Of a stretch of 14,237 bases of DNA, positions 1-6,527 are shown one piece after another. The notes beneath the pieces were generated by a model. It worked only from the letters and a program-made list of their open reading frames with translations. It did not search any database and had not been told where the DNA came from. Every line of letters starts with the position of its first letter. The stretch's first letter is position 1. The position numbers and the translations under genes were made by a program. Source of the DNA: Gammaproteobacteria bacterium (lineage in GTDB: Bacteria > Pseudomonadota > Gammaproteobacteria > SZUA-21); contig QIKQ01000315.1 of NCBI GenBank assembly GCA_003233075.1, positions 1-14,237 of the forward strand. The letters are read 5' to 3'.

Positions 1-107
1 CAAGTGCGCAGGCATAGTCGACACTATGTCGAGCGCTTGGACCGAGTGAAAACGAGTCATAGTATGCAATTGGGCCGTCGCAGTAGATGGGTTGTGAGAA
101 ATGTGGG
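1..107. other. Structured non-coding left edge
   Basis: No gene is recognised here. The segment holds a short inverted repeat, CATAGT-CGAC-ACTATG, near positions 13-28, and GAGTGAAAACGAGT near 44-58. It resembles the repeat-rich intergenic DNA seen elsewhere in the window. It could also be the flank of a gene outside the window. Confidence 0.3.
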
Positions 108-353
108 CTAGGCAGCTTTTATTGTAATTTTTCCTACCAGAGGGAATTCAAGTATGCCTTGTTGTCGGCGTATTTCTTTTAAATATAATTTTCCGGCTCG
201 ATAGCCAGCTCGATACGACGCCCTCAATTGTTTAGTTTCTGTTATTTTGTAACCCTTAAGAGCGTGCTCAAATCCTTTACAAAATAATTCAGAGATCAGT
301 TGGATCGGTATTTTCATACCGAGTTCTTGTGGCGTTGGGTAATGATATTTCAT
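108..353 (-). CDS. Small hypothetical protein, 81 aa
   Basis: I do not recognise this protein. It starts with ATG (MKYHYPTPQELG) and has no signal peptide or membrane segment. The middle is basic and probably helical, with YRAGYRAGKLYLKEIRRQQG at about residues 47-66, followed by a short hydrophobic end (LEFPLVGKITI). The high Lys/Arg content could suit nucleic acid binding, but no named fold is visible. The Shine-Dalgarno signal is weak: an AGG lies about 10 nt upstream of the ATG. The amino acid composition looks like a real protein rather than a shadow frame, and no better frame competes on either strand. It points away from mnmG and ends close to the window edge, so its operon context cannot be seen. 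Confidence 0.55.
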   Translation of the reverse strand: MKYHYPTPQELGMKIPIQLISELFCKGFEHALKGYKITETKQLRASYRAGYRAGKLYLKEIRRQQGILEFPLVGKITIKAA

Positions 354-455
354 AACGATAACCTATTTTTTGTGTCTCTATAGATAATCGGTCGAAACTA
401 ACAATCCTTTAGTTAATTGCCTGTTTGGAAGTACGTTTTATTTTGATTCGCTTTG

Positions 456-506
456 GCGTCCAGAGCATCCGGAGGATGCGTGGGATCTTTATAATTCAAT
501 GATTTA
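456..506 (+). repeat. Hairpin module repeat, copy 1 (beta form)
   Basis: This 51-bp unit begins GCGTCCAGAGC, contains the perfect hairpin GCATCC-GGA-GGATGC (465-479), and continues GGATCT...ATTCAAT..TTTA. It aligns without gaps to 6800-6850 at 38 of 51 positions. In that copy the stem is GCAACC-TCA-GGTTGC, so both arms changed together and pairing is kept. Confidence 0.75.
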
Positions 507-550
507 GCTTGGGGTGCAATTAAAAGAGGCGGTGAAGCTATCCTCGACCT

Positions 551-606
551 TGCGTCTTTGCGAAAACGCAGAGCGTTTGAAGCAATCTCCAAAATTCAAT
601 TGTTTA
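551..606 (+). repeat. Hairpin module repeat, copy 1 (alpha form)
   Basis: The unit has TGCGTC-TTTGCG, then the hairpin AAACGC-AGA-GCGTTT (564-578), then GCAATCTCC + AAAATTCAATTG (582-602). The last 21 bases match 6772-6792 exactly. The hairpin arms differ from the copy at 6748-6768, but both pair perfectly. Confidence 0.75.
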
Positions 607-614
607 ACTCGTCA

Positions 615-634
615 AGACAAAGAATGCCTTGTCT
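615..634. repeat. 20-nt palindromic repeat, copy 1
   Basis: AGACAAAGAATGCCTTGTCT differs at two positions from the palindrome AGACAAGGCATGCCTTGTCT. Related copies lie at 6273-6292 and 6484-6503. It follows directly after the alpha-form hairpin module, so the two repeat types are physically linked. Confidence 0.6.
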
Positions 635-659
635 CGAAGCGTATAAAGTACTCTAGTTT

Positions 660-735
660 ACCTCATCGTTGCATAAAATATCGGATCAGGAACGTTTCAC
701 TGTATTTTTACCGGCATTTTATGCAACGATGGGGT
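660..735. repeat. Long perfect inverted repeat (16-20 bp stem, 36-nt loop)
   Basis: The left arm CATCGTTGCATAAAAT (664-679) is the exact reverse complement of ATTTTATGCAACGATG (716-731). Counting one G-T pair, the stem extends outward to 660/735, giving 20 pairs. It lies 23 bp beyond the stop codon of the minus-strand cysteine-rich gene. It could therefore act as a terminator-like or 3'-stabilising hairpin for that transcript, or be a tiny inverted-repeat element. No U-tract follows on the minus strand, so a standard intrinsic terminator is unlikely. Confidence 0.7.
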
Positions 736-758
736 TTAATTATGGCGCTGGTAAAATA

Positions 759-1121
759 TTATTTGATACCACTGCAATTTGAAACGTTTTTGTAAAATAA
801 TTTTTCATTTGCAACTTTTAGTTGCTGGACAACACACATAGCTAGCTTAGAACCCCACATACGTGATTCGTAAACCGTTTTAACGACAGTGGGCATTTGT
901 TTCTTCATTTGTGTTTTACAGACAGAATAAACCTGGTTGATATTGCTTCTGCATTGCTGATTGTCTATTTTGAAGCAACGACGTACGACGCCATCTTTAT
1001 TGCAGGCATTGGTAAGAAAGGGTTTTTTAAATCCTTTAATAAAATTCTCGTTTGATATTTCAGCAAAGCTGAATGTAAAAAAACTTAACAATACGCAGAT
1101 TAGTGTAATTCTCGCAGCCAT
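759..1121 (-). CDS. Secreted six-cysteine hypothetical protein
   Basis: This is a 120-residue protein with a clear Sec signal peptide: a hydrophobic core at residues 4-18 and likely cleavage after FSFA (residue 20). The mature part has exactly six cysteines (C40, C49, C57, C68, C96, C116), which suits up to three disulfides in the periplasm. It also has an EsRMWGsklaMC stretch near residues 85-96. I do not recognise a named family and propose no function. The ATG is preceded by AAGGTG about 7 nt upstream, which supports this start. The gene is 77 bp from the cupin gene on the same strand, so the two may be co-transcribed. The strong hairpin at 660-735 lies just past its 3' end. Confidence 0.7.
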   Translation of the reverse strand: MAARITLICVLLSFFTFSFAEISNENFIKGFKKPFLTNACNKDGVVRRCFKIDNQQCRSNINQVYSVCKTQMKKQMPTVVKTVYESRMWGSKLAMCVVQQLKVANEKLFYKNVSNCSGIK

Positions 1122-1198
1122 TTTTAATCACCTTTTTTCGATCGATATAATTTTAATTATTTAGAATAGTTACTTTTTCGAATTACTAAAGGTTTTTC

Positions 1199-1465
1199 TT
1201 ATTCAAATTGATAATGTTTGCGAACTGGTTTTATAATTTTCCAAGTACATGACAAACCCTTTTCAAATTGAACCAATTGACCACTCGTTATTGTTACTGG
1301 TTCGCCTTGATCCGGTGAGATTATTGCTTCACCTTCTACTAAGTAACAAATTTCCGCACAGTCATATTGCCAAGGAAACTCAGAAACTTCCTTACTCCAT
1401 ACAGGCCATTCAAACACACCCATACTTTCGAGAATTGTTTTATCAGCGTTTTCAACTTGAATCAT
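1199..1465 (-). CDS. Small cupin protein (DUF861/Cupin_3 type)
   Basis: This is a single-domain cupin of 88 residues. Family hallmarks are WPVW (20-23), FPWQYD (30-35), EICYLVEGEA (38-47), a turn at SGQLVQFEKG (61-70) and the ending CTWKIIKPVRKHYQF. Proteins of this size and pattern belong to the cupin group related to the (S)-ureidoglycine aminohydrolase domain. Most are uncharacterised, so the substrate is unknown. The barrel is short and lacks the full His-rich metal motif, so metal-dependent catalysis is doubtful. The frame is open upstream to a TTG at 1507. I chose the ATG at 1465 because AAGGGGA lies 5 nt before it and because family members begin near this point. The second gene of the possible minus-strand pair is the six-cysteine protein. 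Confidence 0.8.
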   Translation of the reverse strand: MIQVENADKTILESMGVFEWPVWSKEVSEFPWQYDCAEICYLVEGEAIISPDQGEPVTITSGQLVQFEKGLSCTWKIIKPVRKHYQFE

Positions 1466-1470
1466 ACCTT

Positions 1471-1477
1471 TCCCCTT
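1471..1477 (-). promoter_or_regulatory. Ribosome binding site fixing the cupin start
   Basis: AAGGGGA on the minus strand lies 5 nt before the ATG at 1465. This favours the 88-residue protein over the longer TTG-initiated reading (1507), which lacks a comparable signal. Confidence 0.65.
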
Positions 1478-1507
1478 AAAGGTTTTAGTTTCTAGTCGCT
1501 TAAGCAA

Positions 1508-1950
1508 AAACTATTAATTATCATTTTTAGTAAGACTAAATCTGTTTTAACTATTCTTATTGTCAGAGGCTATTATGTGCTACTTAACGCAGTGGCGGCA
1601 AGTAATTAGACAAAAATAATTGATTTATTTTAAAAGAGACTTAATTAGTAATGTAAATTGAAACATTATAATTGGCTGTGTCTTAAGGAGAGTGTTTTTC
1701 CTACAATCTTTTAATGATAAGTGGATTTTATTGTTGAGTTACTAGTGTCAAAGTATATCGAATTTGTCCATCCTATTGCTTAATGAATCAAAGACTAATA
1801 ATAAACTCACTACTAAAATGTGAGTGGCTGGATTTTAAGATAGACTTGCATTTGCCTTTAATAACCATATAAATATCTAATTATCAATCACTTAACTTAT
1901 AGACCAAGAATAAATGTGATCAAATATGCGAAATTATTAGTAAATAGCTG
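1508..1950. other. AT-rich intergenic stretch, no gene seen
   Basis: About 440 bp with frequent stops in every frame. There is a small hairpin CTCAC...GTGAG near 1807-1825. I see no conserved protein fragment, RNA gene or mobile-element end. It separates the divergent cupin gene from the + strand secreted protein, so promoters for both should lie here. Confidence 0.5.
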
Positions 1951-1979
1951 TTAGAATGAGAAGTATCATAAAATATAAT
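1951..1979 (+). promoter_or_regulatory. Candidate sigma70-type promoter for the 2004 gene
   Basis: A perfect TATAAT (1974-1979) lies 17 bp after a weak -35 candidate TTAGAA (1951-1956). The expected transcript start is about 18 bp before the ATG. In DNA this AT-rich, a TATAAT can occur by chance. Confidence 0.35.
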
Positions 1980-2003
1980 AACTAGAGAAAAGCGTAGATA
2001 GCT

Positions 2004-2558
2004 ATGGAACAGATTAAAGAGCGTGTGTGCAGCCCTTTCTTTACCAAGCGTTTAATCGTACTTAGTATATATTGTGTTTCTGTTTTTTCTTCTGCTTTCG
2101 CAAAGCCAGCTCTTTATAAAGAACCTTCTTCAGGGCCCACGGCGACAATCACATTTCAAAACGAATCAGATATGCATGCTAATATTTATTTGTTCGAACA
2201 AGGTTTATTGTGCAAACAACGAAGAACAATATCGTTTAATAGTTCTGCCAATTTAAAAAAAATCAAAATCAATTCACGTAGAAAAATTGCATTTCGTTAT
2301 GGATTAAATCGAGGACGGCTTGGGACTTGTGAGTATACAATTTCATTTACGCCGAAACAAAACGATAATTATTTGGTATCAGCTCGTACGTCTAGAAATA
2401 AGCGTAAGTGTCATTTGCAATTAATACGCTTGCACCCGCAGGGTATTTATTCGAGAGTTGATTTTGAAATTCGAAGACCTAAGTCGGCCTTTCGCGATAA
2501 AAGCGCACACTGCTTTCCTATCGAAGAAAAACTAAAACGGGTTTTTACTGACGAGTAG
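2004..2558 (+). CDS. Secreted hypothetical protein, probable beta-sandwich
   Basis: This 184-residue protein has a basic N-terminus, a hydrophobic core at about residues 17-31 and likely signal cleavage after SSAFA. The mature part alternates short beta-prone segments: ATITFQNESDMHANIYLFEQ, then KKIKINSRRKIAFRYGL, then CEYTISFTPKQNDNYLVSART and CHLQLIRL. Four mature cysteines are spaced through it, with CKQRR, TCEYTISF, KCHLQL and HCFP. The pattern 'pTatitF.N......iyl', then 'C.y.isF.p...~YlV', then 'C.lqL.rl' resembles small periplasmic or outer-membrane-associated proteins of unknown function in gammaproteobacteria. I cannot name the family with certainty. The tail is rich in Lys/Arg. No strong Shine-Dalgarno is seen; a candidate promoter lies at 1951-1979. 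Confidence 0.7.
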   Translation: MEQIKERVCSPFFTKRLIVLSIYCVSVFSSAFAKPALYKEPSSGPTATITFQNESDMHANIYLFEQGLLCKQRRTISFNSSANLKKIKINSRRKIAFRYGLNRGRLGTCEYTISFTPKQNDNYLVSARTSRNKRKCHLQLIRLHPQGIYSRVDFEIRRPKSAFRDKSAHCFPIEEKLKRVFTDE

Positions 2559-2608
2559 CTAATCGAAGAACACGACACGAAATTTATCAAGTTATTTTAA
2601 TCAATATT

Positions 2609-2649
2609 GTAGCCTGTAGGAGGTCGTTTGAAGAACGGACGAGTACAGG
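2609..2649 (+). repeat. REP-like unit with GTAG head, copy 1
   Basis: The order is GTAG, outer arm CCTGTA (2613-2618), an internal GGAG, inner stem GTCGTTT / GAAC-G-GAC around loop GAA, then GAG and the closing arm TACAGG (2644-2649). The copy at 6528-6566 has the same outer arms and an inner stem of different sequence. A GTAG head before an imperfect palindrome is typical of REP sequences mobilised by RAYT transposases. It lies in the leader region upstream of mnmG. Confidence 0.7.
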
Positions 2650-2857
2650 AAAATAAGTTCCTTCAATCTTCGAAAGAACTGTCCTCGACTTCGTGACTCG
2701 GGCATTCGCTGGTCAAAAGTGCAGGACGTCAAGATAGACTTATTACCGAGCTGTATCCCGAATTGTAATTTGTTTGTATCCTTTTAGCATTCACGCTAGC
2801 TAAGTCACGAATTTCAACGTAAAATTGAGTTTCTAATTTAATATCCTAGTGTAGTAA
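2650..2857. other. mnmG upstream region
   Basis: This non-coding DNA follows the REP-like unit. It holds a hairpin with arms GTTC-TTC / GAA-GAAC near 2657-2679. No DnaA-box cluster (TTATNCACA type) was seen, so I find no evidence for oriC here, although mnmG often lies near the origin. Confidence 0.4.
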
Positions 2858-4747
2858 ATGCATTACCCAGAGAGTTTTGAAGTCATTGTTATTGGTGGAG
2901 GTCACGCTGGCACAGAGGCGGCGTTGGCTGCTGCGCGCATGGGCTGTAAAACCTTACTTTTAACGCACAATATCGAAACACTTGGGCAAATGAGCTGTAA
3001 TCCAGCGATTGGCGGAATTGGTAAGGGGCATTTAGTAAAAGAAATTGACGCGCTTGGTGGCTTTATGGCGCAAGCGATAGATCATGCGGGTATTCAATTT
3101 CGGACTCTCAATGCTAGCAAAGGTCCGGCTGTTCGTGCTACTCGGGCGCAAGCTGATCGCGAACTATACAAGCGAGTCATCCGTAATAAACTTGAATCTG
3201 AACCTAACTTAGCTATTTTTCAGCAATCTGTTGACGATCTAATTATAAGTAACGACCGAATTAATGGTGTGGTAACTCAAATGGGACTGCAATTTTTTGC
3301 GCCCAGGGTAGTACTAACCGTAGGCACTTTTTTAGGTGGCCGAATTCACATAGGGTTATCAAATCATCAAGGTGGTCGGGCAGGTGACCCGCCTTCAAAC
3401 AAGCTAGCTGAAAAACTACGAGCCCTGCCTTTTAGGGTAGAACGCTTGAAAACGGGCACGCCGCCTCGGATTGATGCAAAGTCGGTTAATTTCGAAATAT
3501 TGCAAGAGCAAAAAGGTGACTCACCTGTCCCTGTGTTTTCCTATTTGGGCCATGTTGATCATCATCCGCAGCAAATTAGTTGTTATATTACTCATACAAA
3601 TGCTAAAACGCATGAAATTATTAGAGCCGGATTGGATCGTTCGCCTATGTATTCAGGTGTCATTGAGGGCGTTGGACCGAGATATTGTCCTTCTGTTGAA
3701 GATAAGGTAGTTAGATTTGCTGACCGCTCATCACATCAAATATTTGTCGAGCCGGAAGGTTTAAATAGCAAAGAGCTCTATCCAAATGGTATCTCAACTA
3801 GCTTACCTTTTGACGTGCAATATGATTTTGTAAGATCAATTAAAGGATTTGAAAACGCGCACATTACTCGACCTGGCTACGCGATTGAATATGATTATTT
3901 TGACCCACGAGATTTAAAGTCATCTCTCGAAACTAAGTTTATTGCCGGCTTATTTTTTGCTGGGCAAATTAATGGTACAACGGGTTACGAAGAAGCCGCT
4001 GCGCAAGGTTTAGTGGCCGGCATGAATGCCGCCGCGCAAAGTCAGGAAAAAGAAGTCTGGTCTCCAAGGCGTGATCAAGCCTATATTGGTGTATTAATTG
4101 ATGACTTAGTGACTCGCGGTACTAACGAGCCTTATCGAATGTTCACTAGCCGCGCTGAGTATCGGCTTAATTTACGTGAAGATAATGCTGACTTACGTTT
4201 GACTAAGGTTGGTAGAGATTTCGGGCTGGTTGATGATTTTAGATGGCGAAGTTTTGAGTCTCATCAAAATTCGGTCGTAACAGAGCAACAACGCTTAAAT
4301 GATACTTGGGTGCATCCTAAAAAATTATCTGCTGAAAAAATGACTAAACTATTTGGTAAACCTTTATCACGCGAGTCGAAATTAATTGATTTGTTAAAAA
4401 GGCCCGAAATCAGCTATTGCCATTTGGTTGAATTAGTGGATATGGCGGAACCGCTTGTTGATTCTCGTAGTATTGAGCAAATTGAAATTCAAGCTCGTTA
4501 TTCTGGTTATATTGATCGTCAGGAAATTGAAATTAAGCGTTTACAAAAAGTTGAGGCAGAAAAAATACCAAATGATTTTGATTATAAGCTAGCAACTAGT
4601 TTATCAAATGAAGTTCGGCAAAAATTAGCTTTACAGCGGCCAGAAACCATTGGCCAAGCTTCTCGCATTTCCGGTGTAACACCGGCTGCGGTTTCATTGC
4701 TGCTTGTGTATTTGAAAAAATATCGAGCTAAACGAAAAGCGGGTTGA
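2858..4747 (+). CDS. mnmG: tRNA uridine-5-carboxymethylaminomethyl modification enzyme MnmG (GidA)
   Basis: With MnmE, this FAD protein builds the carboxymethylaminomethyl group on C5 of wobble U34 in a set of tRNAs, using methylene-tetrahydrofolate and NADH; it acts in the cytoplasm. The 629 residues equal the usual length. The N-terminus carries the dinucleotide-binding loop VIGGGHAGTEAA (11-22), then LGQMSCNPAIGGIGKGHLVKE with Cys47. GGRAGDPPS and RLKTGTPPRID follow, then YITHTNAKTH and GPRYCPSVEDK with Cys277. Cys47 and Cys277 sit at the positions of the functionally important cysteines of the E. coli enzyme. Near the middle are GQINGTTGYEEAAAQG and EPYRMFTSRAEYRL. The C-terminal MnmE/tRNA-binding region ends GQASRISGVTPAAVSLLLVYLKK. 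The ATG start matches the family N-terminus (M-YP-F-V-IGGG), though no clear Shine-Dalgarno precedes it. It is usually followed directly by rsmG; here a DUF302 gene intervenes. Confidence 0.98.
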   Translation: MHYPESFEVIVIGGGHAGTEAALAAARMGCKTLLLTHNIETLGQMSCNPAIGGIGKGHLVKEIDALGGFMAQAIDHAGIQFRTLNASKGPAVRATRAQADRELYKRVIRNKLESEPNLAIFQQSVDDLIISNDRINGVVTQMGLQFFAPRVVLTVGTFLGGRIHIGLSNHQGGRAGDPPSNKLAEKLRALPFRVERLKTGTPPRIDAKSVNFEILQEQKGDSPVPVFSYLGHVDHHPQQISCYITHTNAKTHEIIRAGLDRSPMYSGVIEGVGPRYCPSVEDKVVRFADRSSHQIFVEPEGLNSKELYPNGISTSLPFDVQYDFVRSIKGFENAHITRPGYAIEYDYFDPRDLKSSLETKFIAGLFFAGQINGTTGYEEAAAQGLVAGMNAAAQSQEKEVWSPRRDQAYIGVLIDDLVTRGTNEPYRMFTSRAEYRLNLREDNADLRLTKVGRDFGLVDDFRWRSFESHQNSVVTEQQRLNDTWVHPKKLSAEKMTKLFGKPLSRESKLIDLLKRPEISYCHLVELVDMAEPLVDSRSIEQIEIQARYSGYIDRQEIEIKRLQKVEAEKIPNDFDYKLATSLSNEVRQKLALQRPETIGQASRISGVTPAAVSLLLVYLKKYRAKRKAG

Positions 4748-5128
4748 ATGAGTTGTTTTGTTTTAAAAACACAAACATTGCCCCATATGCGATATTGAAT
4801 ACTAAAAGGAAATTTTATGATATTAAAAGGACACTTCTACAATTAGATGGATTTTGAGTGACTTAGGTGACTGTTATTTGTATGTTTATTTTGTAGCATG
4901 ATCGAAAACCCATTAATTCTCCTAGCCTGAATTGGATAAACCAGTAGGAAATTACTATAGATTAGTGGGTCGCGAATTAAGCAGCTTAATTTATTTGTAC
5001 ATCACTTTCAAAATGATTCGCGTTCAAAGGAAATCTGACTAAGCTTAGAGTAGATGGATTATTGGAACCTTTTCAATAAATATCGCTCAAACTGAATGTA
5101 CATAATTATATTTAATAAGCAAATAAAT
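4748..5128. other. Intergenic region between mnmG and the DUF302 gene
   Basis: About 380 bp of AT-rich DNA without a convincing gene. After the mnmG stop there is a weak AT-only hairpin (GTTTTGTTTTAAAAACACAAAC-like, near 4757-4778). At 4971-5022 there is a nested inverted repeat, described separately. The length suggests the DUF302-rsmG pair has its own promoter rather than reading through from mnmG. Confidence 0.5.
4971..5022. repeat. Nested inverted repeats upstream of the DUF302 gene
   Basis: The outer arms CGCGAAT (4971-4977) and ATTCGCG (5016-5022) are exact reverse complements. Overlapping the left arm is a tight perfect hairpin AATTAAG-CAG-CTTAATT (4975-4991). The two structures share bases 4975-4977, so they could only partly form together. 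Confidence 0.5.
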
Positions 5129-5136
5129 AGGAGGAG
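5129..5136 (+). promoter_or_regulatory. Strong ribosome binding site for the DUF302 gene
   Basis: AGGAGGAG lies 5 nt before the ATG at 5142. It is the best Shine-Dalgarno in the window, which suggests this protein is made in quantity and fixes the start. Confidence 0.75.
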
Positions 5137-5141
5137 TAGCG

Positions 5142-5609
5142 ATGAAACGTTTTATTCTAATAGTTCTCGCAGTGTTTATTTTAAATCCAGTCTTTGCTGG
5201 TGAAAAAAGCGATGGTCTGATTACTAAAAAATCAAATCATTCTGCAGACAAAACGATTGAGCGCTTGCAAGCAATATTAAAAAAGAAGGGTATTACTATT
5301 TTTGCGCGTGTTTCTCATACAGGTGGCGCAAAAAAAGCTAAAATTGATTTGCGTAAAACTGAATTACTTATTTTTGGTAACCCAAAATTAGGCAGTCATT
5401 TTTTTACGAGTAATCAAACTGCTGGAATAGATTTACCTATGAAGGCACTGGCTTGGCAAGATAAGAAGGGCCAGGTATGGCTCACTTACAATGACCCAAG
5501 TTATGTCGCTAACCGGCATAATATTAAGGACCGCGCCAAATTCGTAAAGAAAATGACAGGCGCGCTGAATAAATTCACCGATCTTGCAATTATGGCAACC
5601 AAGAAGTAG
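5142..5609 (+). CDS. Secreted DUF302-domain protein
   Basis: This 155-residue protein has a signal peptide (KRFILIVLAVFILNPVFAG, residues 2-20). The rest is one DUF302 domain with its family marks: LLIFGNPKLG (75-84), QTAGIDLPMKALAW (92-105), VWLTYNDPSYVANRHNI (112-128). DUF302 proteins are small alpha/beta proteins found in many bacteria, often periplasmic and sometimes near redox or metal-stress genes. No biochemical activity is settled, so I propose none. The usual TPLMQ-like stretch after NPKLG is here SHFFTS. The gene ends 9 bp before rsmG, so the two are almost certainly co-transcribed. Its place between mnmG and rsmG is unusual. Confidence 0.88.
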   Translation: MKRFILIVLAVFILNPVFAGEKSDGLITKKSNHSADKTIERLQAILKKKGITIFARVSHTGGAKKAKIDLRKTELLIFGNPKLGSHFFTSNQTAGIDLPMKALAWQDKKGQVWLTYNDPSYVANRHNIKDRAKFVKKMTGALNKFTDLAIMATKK

Positions 5610-5618
5610 TAGACAAAA

Positions 5619-6272
5619 ATGGCTCAGGAAAATCAGTTATCAGAAGGAATTAGTTCATTTGGCATGGATATCGAAGATGGTGTTCAGGATCAAATGATTC
5701 AGTATATTAATTTGCTTGCGAAATGGAATCGCACTTATAATTTAACGGCAGTGCGTGATCCAAAACAAATGATTACACGTCATTTGCTCGATTCAATGTC
5801 TATCTTGCCTTACGTCAAAGGCGATTATGTTTTGGACATAGGTTCTGGTGCTGGTTTACCTGGGATTCCCCTGGCTTTGTGTTTGCCAGATTTAGATTTC
5901 ACCTTACTTGATAGCAACGGTAAAAAAACTCGTTTCATGACTCAAGTCGTAAAAGAGCTGCGTTTAGATAATGTCAGCGTTGTTAAATCAAGAGTTGAAG
6001 AATACATTCCTGATATAAAATTCGATACTATTATGTCACGTGCTTTCTCGTCAATCGGCAACTTAATGAAAGAAGCCACGCATTTAAGTCAGGACTCAGG
6101 GATAATTCTAGCTATGAAGGGCACCTATCCGCTAGCTGAAATAGATGAAATAGAAAACTCGGATGAATTAGTTGAAGTTATTAGAATAGATGTTCCTGGC
6201 GTTAATGCTGAACGACATATCGGTATTGTAAAATCTGCTGGGATGTTGACCGCAACAGAAAAACACTTGTAG
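5619..6272 (+). CDS. rsmG: 16S rRNA (guanine-N7)-methyltransferase RsmG (GidB)
   Basis: RsmG uses S-adenosylmethionine to make m7G at position 527 (E. coli numbering) of 16S rRNA; loss of this mark gives low-level streptomycin resistance in several bacteria. The 217 residues are about the usual length. An N-terminal helical part contains LLAKWNRTYNLTAVRDP (32-48) and RHLLDSMSILPY. The Rossmann fold begins with the SAM-binding motif LDIGSGAGLPGIPLA (72-86). The acidic strand end LLDSNGKKTRF (96-106) follows, then SRAF (140-143) and the KGTYP strand (122 codons into the gene and beyond). It follows the DUF302 stop by 9 bp with no strong Shine-Dalgarno of its own, which suggests translational coupling. 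A palindromic repeat begins at the base after its stop codon. In most relatives parA follows directly; here it lies 6.1 kb away. Confidence 0.96.
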   Translation: MAQENQLSEGISSFGMDIEDGVQDQMIQYINLLAKWNRTYNLTAVRDPKQMITRHLLDSMSILPYVKGDYVLDIGSGAGLPGIPLALCLPDLDFTLLDSNGKKTRFMTQVVKELRLDNVSVVKSRVEEYIPDIKFDTIMSRAFSSIGNLMKEATHLSQDSGIILAMKGTYPLAEIDEIENSDELVEVIRIDVPGVNAERHIGIVKSAGMLTATEKHL

Positions 6273-6292
6273 AGACAAGGCATGCCTTGCCT
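6273..6292. repeat. 20-nt palindromic repeat, copy 2 (abuts rsmG stop)
   Basis: AGACAAGGCATGCCTTGCCT starts immediately after the TAG of rsmG. It is nearly a perfect palindrome and closely matches the copies at 615-634 and 6484-6503. Its position would place a hairpin at the 3' end of the rsmG message, although no T-run follows. Confidence 0.65.
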
Positions 6293-6323
6293 TAAGTGAA
6301 AAAATTCAAGCTAGGTTAATAAA

Positions 6324-6459
6324 GTAGCCCGCAAGCAGCAAACAACGTGAGCGAAATGCGGGGAAATTCAAGCAATGCGTGGGTCTTATCATTGAATTAA
6401 AACCCACCCTGCATTACGTCACCCTGATCATCAATTCAGCTTGACTCCATACGGGCTAC
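6324..6459. repeat. REPIN-like element, 136 bp, GTAGCCCG ends
   Basis: The ends are GTAGCCCG (6324-6331) and its reverse complement CGGGCTAC (6452-6459). The left half is a REP-type hairpin, GTAG then CCCGCA...TGCGGG (6328-6362). The right half read backwards is GTAG then CCCGTATGGAG..., a degraded REP. A central hairpin has arms AATGC/GCATT and GTGGGT/ACCCAC (6374-6415). Two REPs in inverted order with GTAG heads is the defining layout of REPINs, which RAYT transposases move. No RAYT gene lies in this window. Confidence 0.75.
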
Positions 6460-6483
6460 AGAGACTTTGAAAAAATAACCTTT

Positions 6484-6503
6484 GAGCAAGGCATGACTTG
6501 TCT
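6484..6503. repeat. 20-nt palindromic repeat, copy 3
   Basis: GAGCAAGGCATGACTTGTCT matches the consensus AGACAAGGCATGCCTTGTCT at 16 of 20 positions. It lies between the REPIN-like element and the second REP-like unit. Confidence 0.5.
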
Positions 6504-6527
6504 CAAAGATGCGTTTGAAAATCTTGC

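Noticed and set aside
514..795. A 93-codon GTG-initiated + strand frame
   Set aside because: It runs through the alpha hairpin module, the 20-nt palindrome and the long hairpin, has no ribosome site, and reads like translated repeat DNA.
2559..2857. Possible oriC upstream of mnmG
   Set aside because: mnmG is next to the origin in some gammaproteobacteria, but I saw no cluster of TTATNCACA DnaA boxes here or elsewhere in the window.
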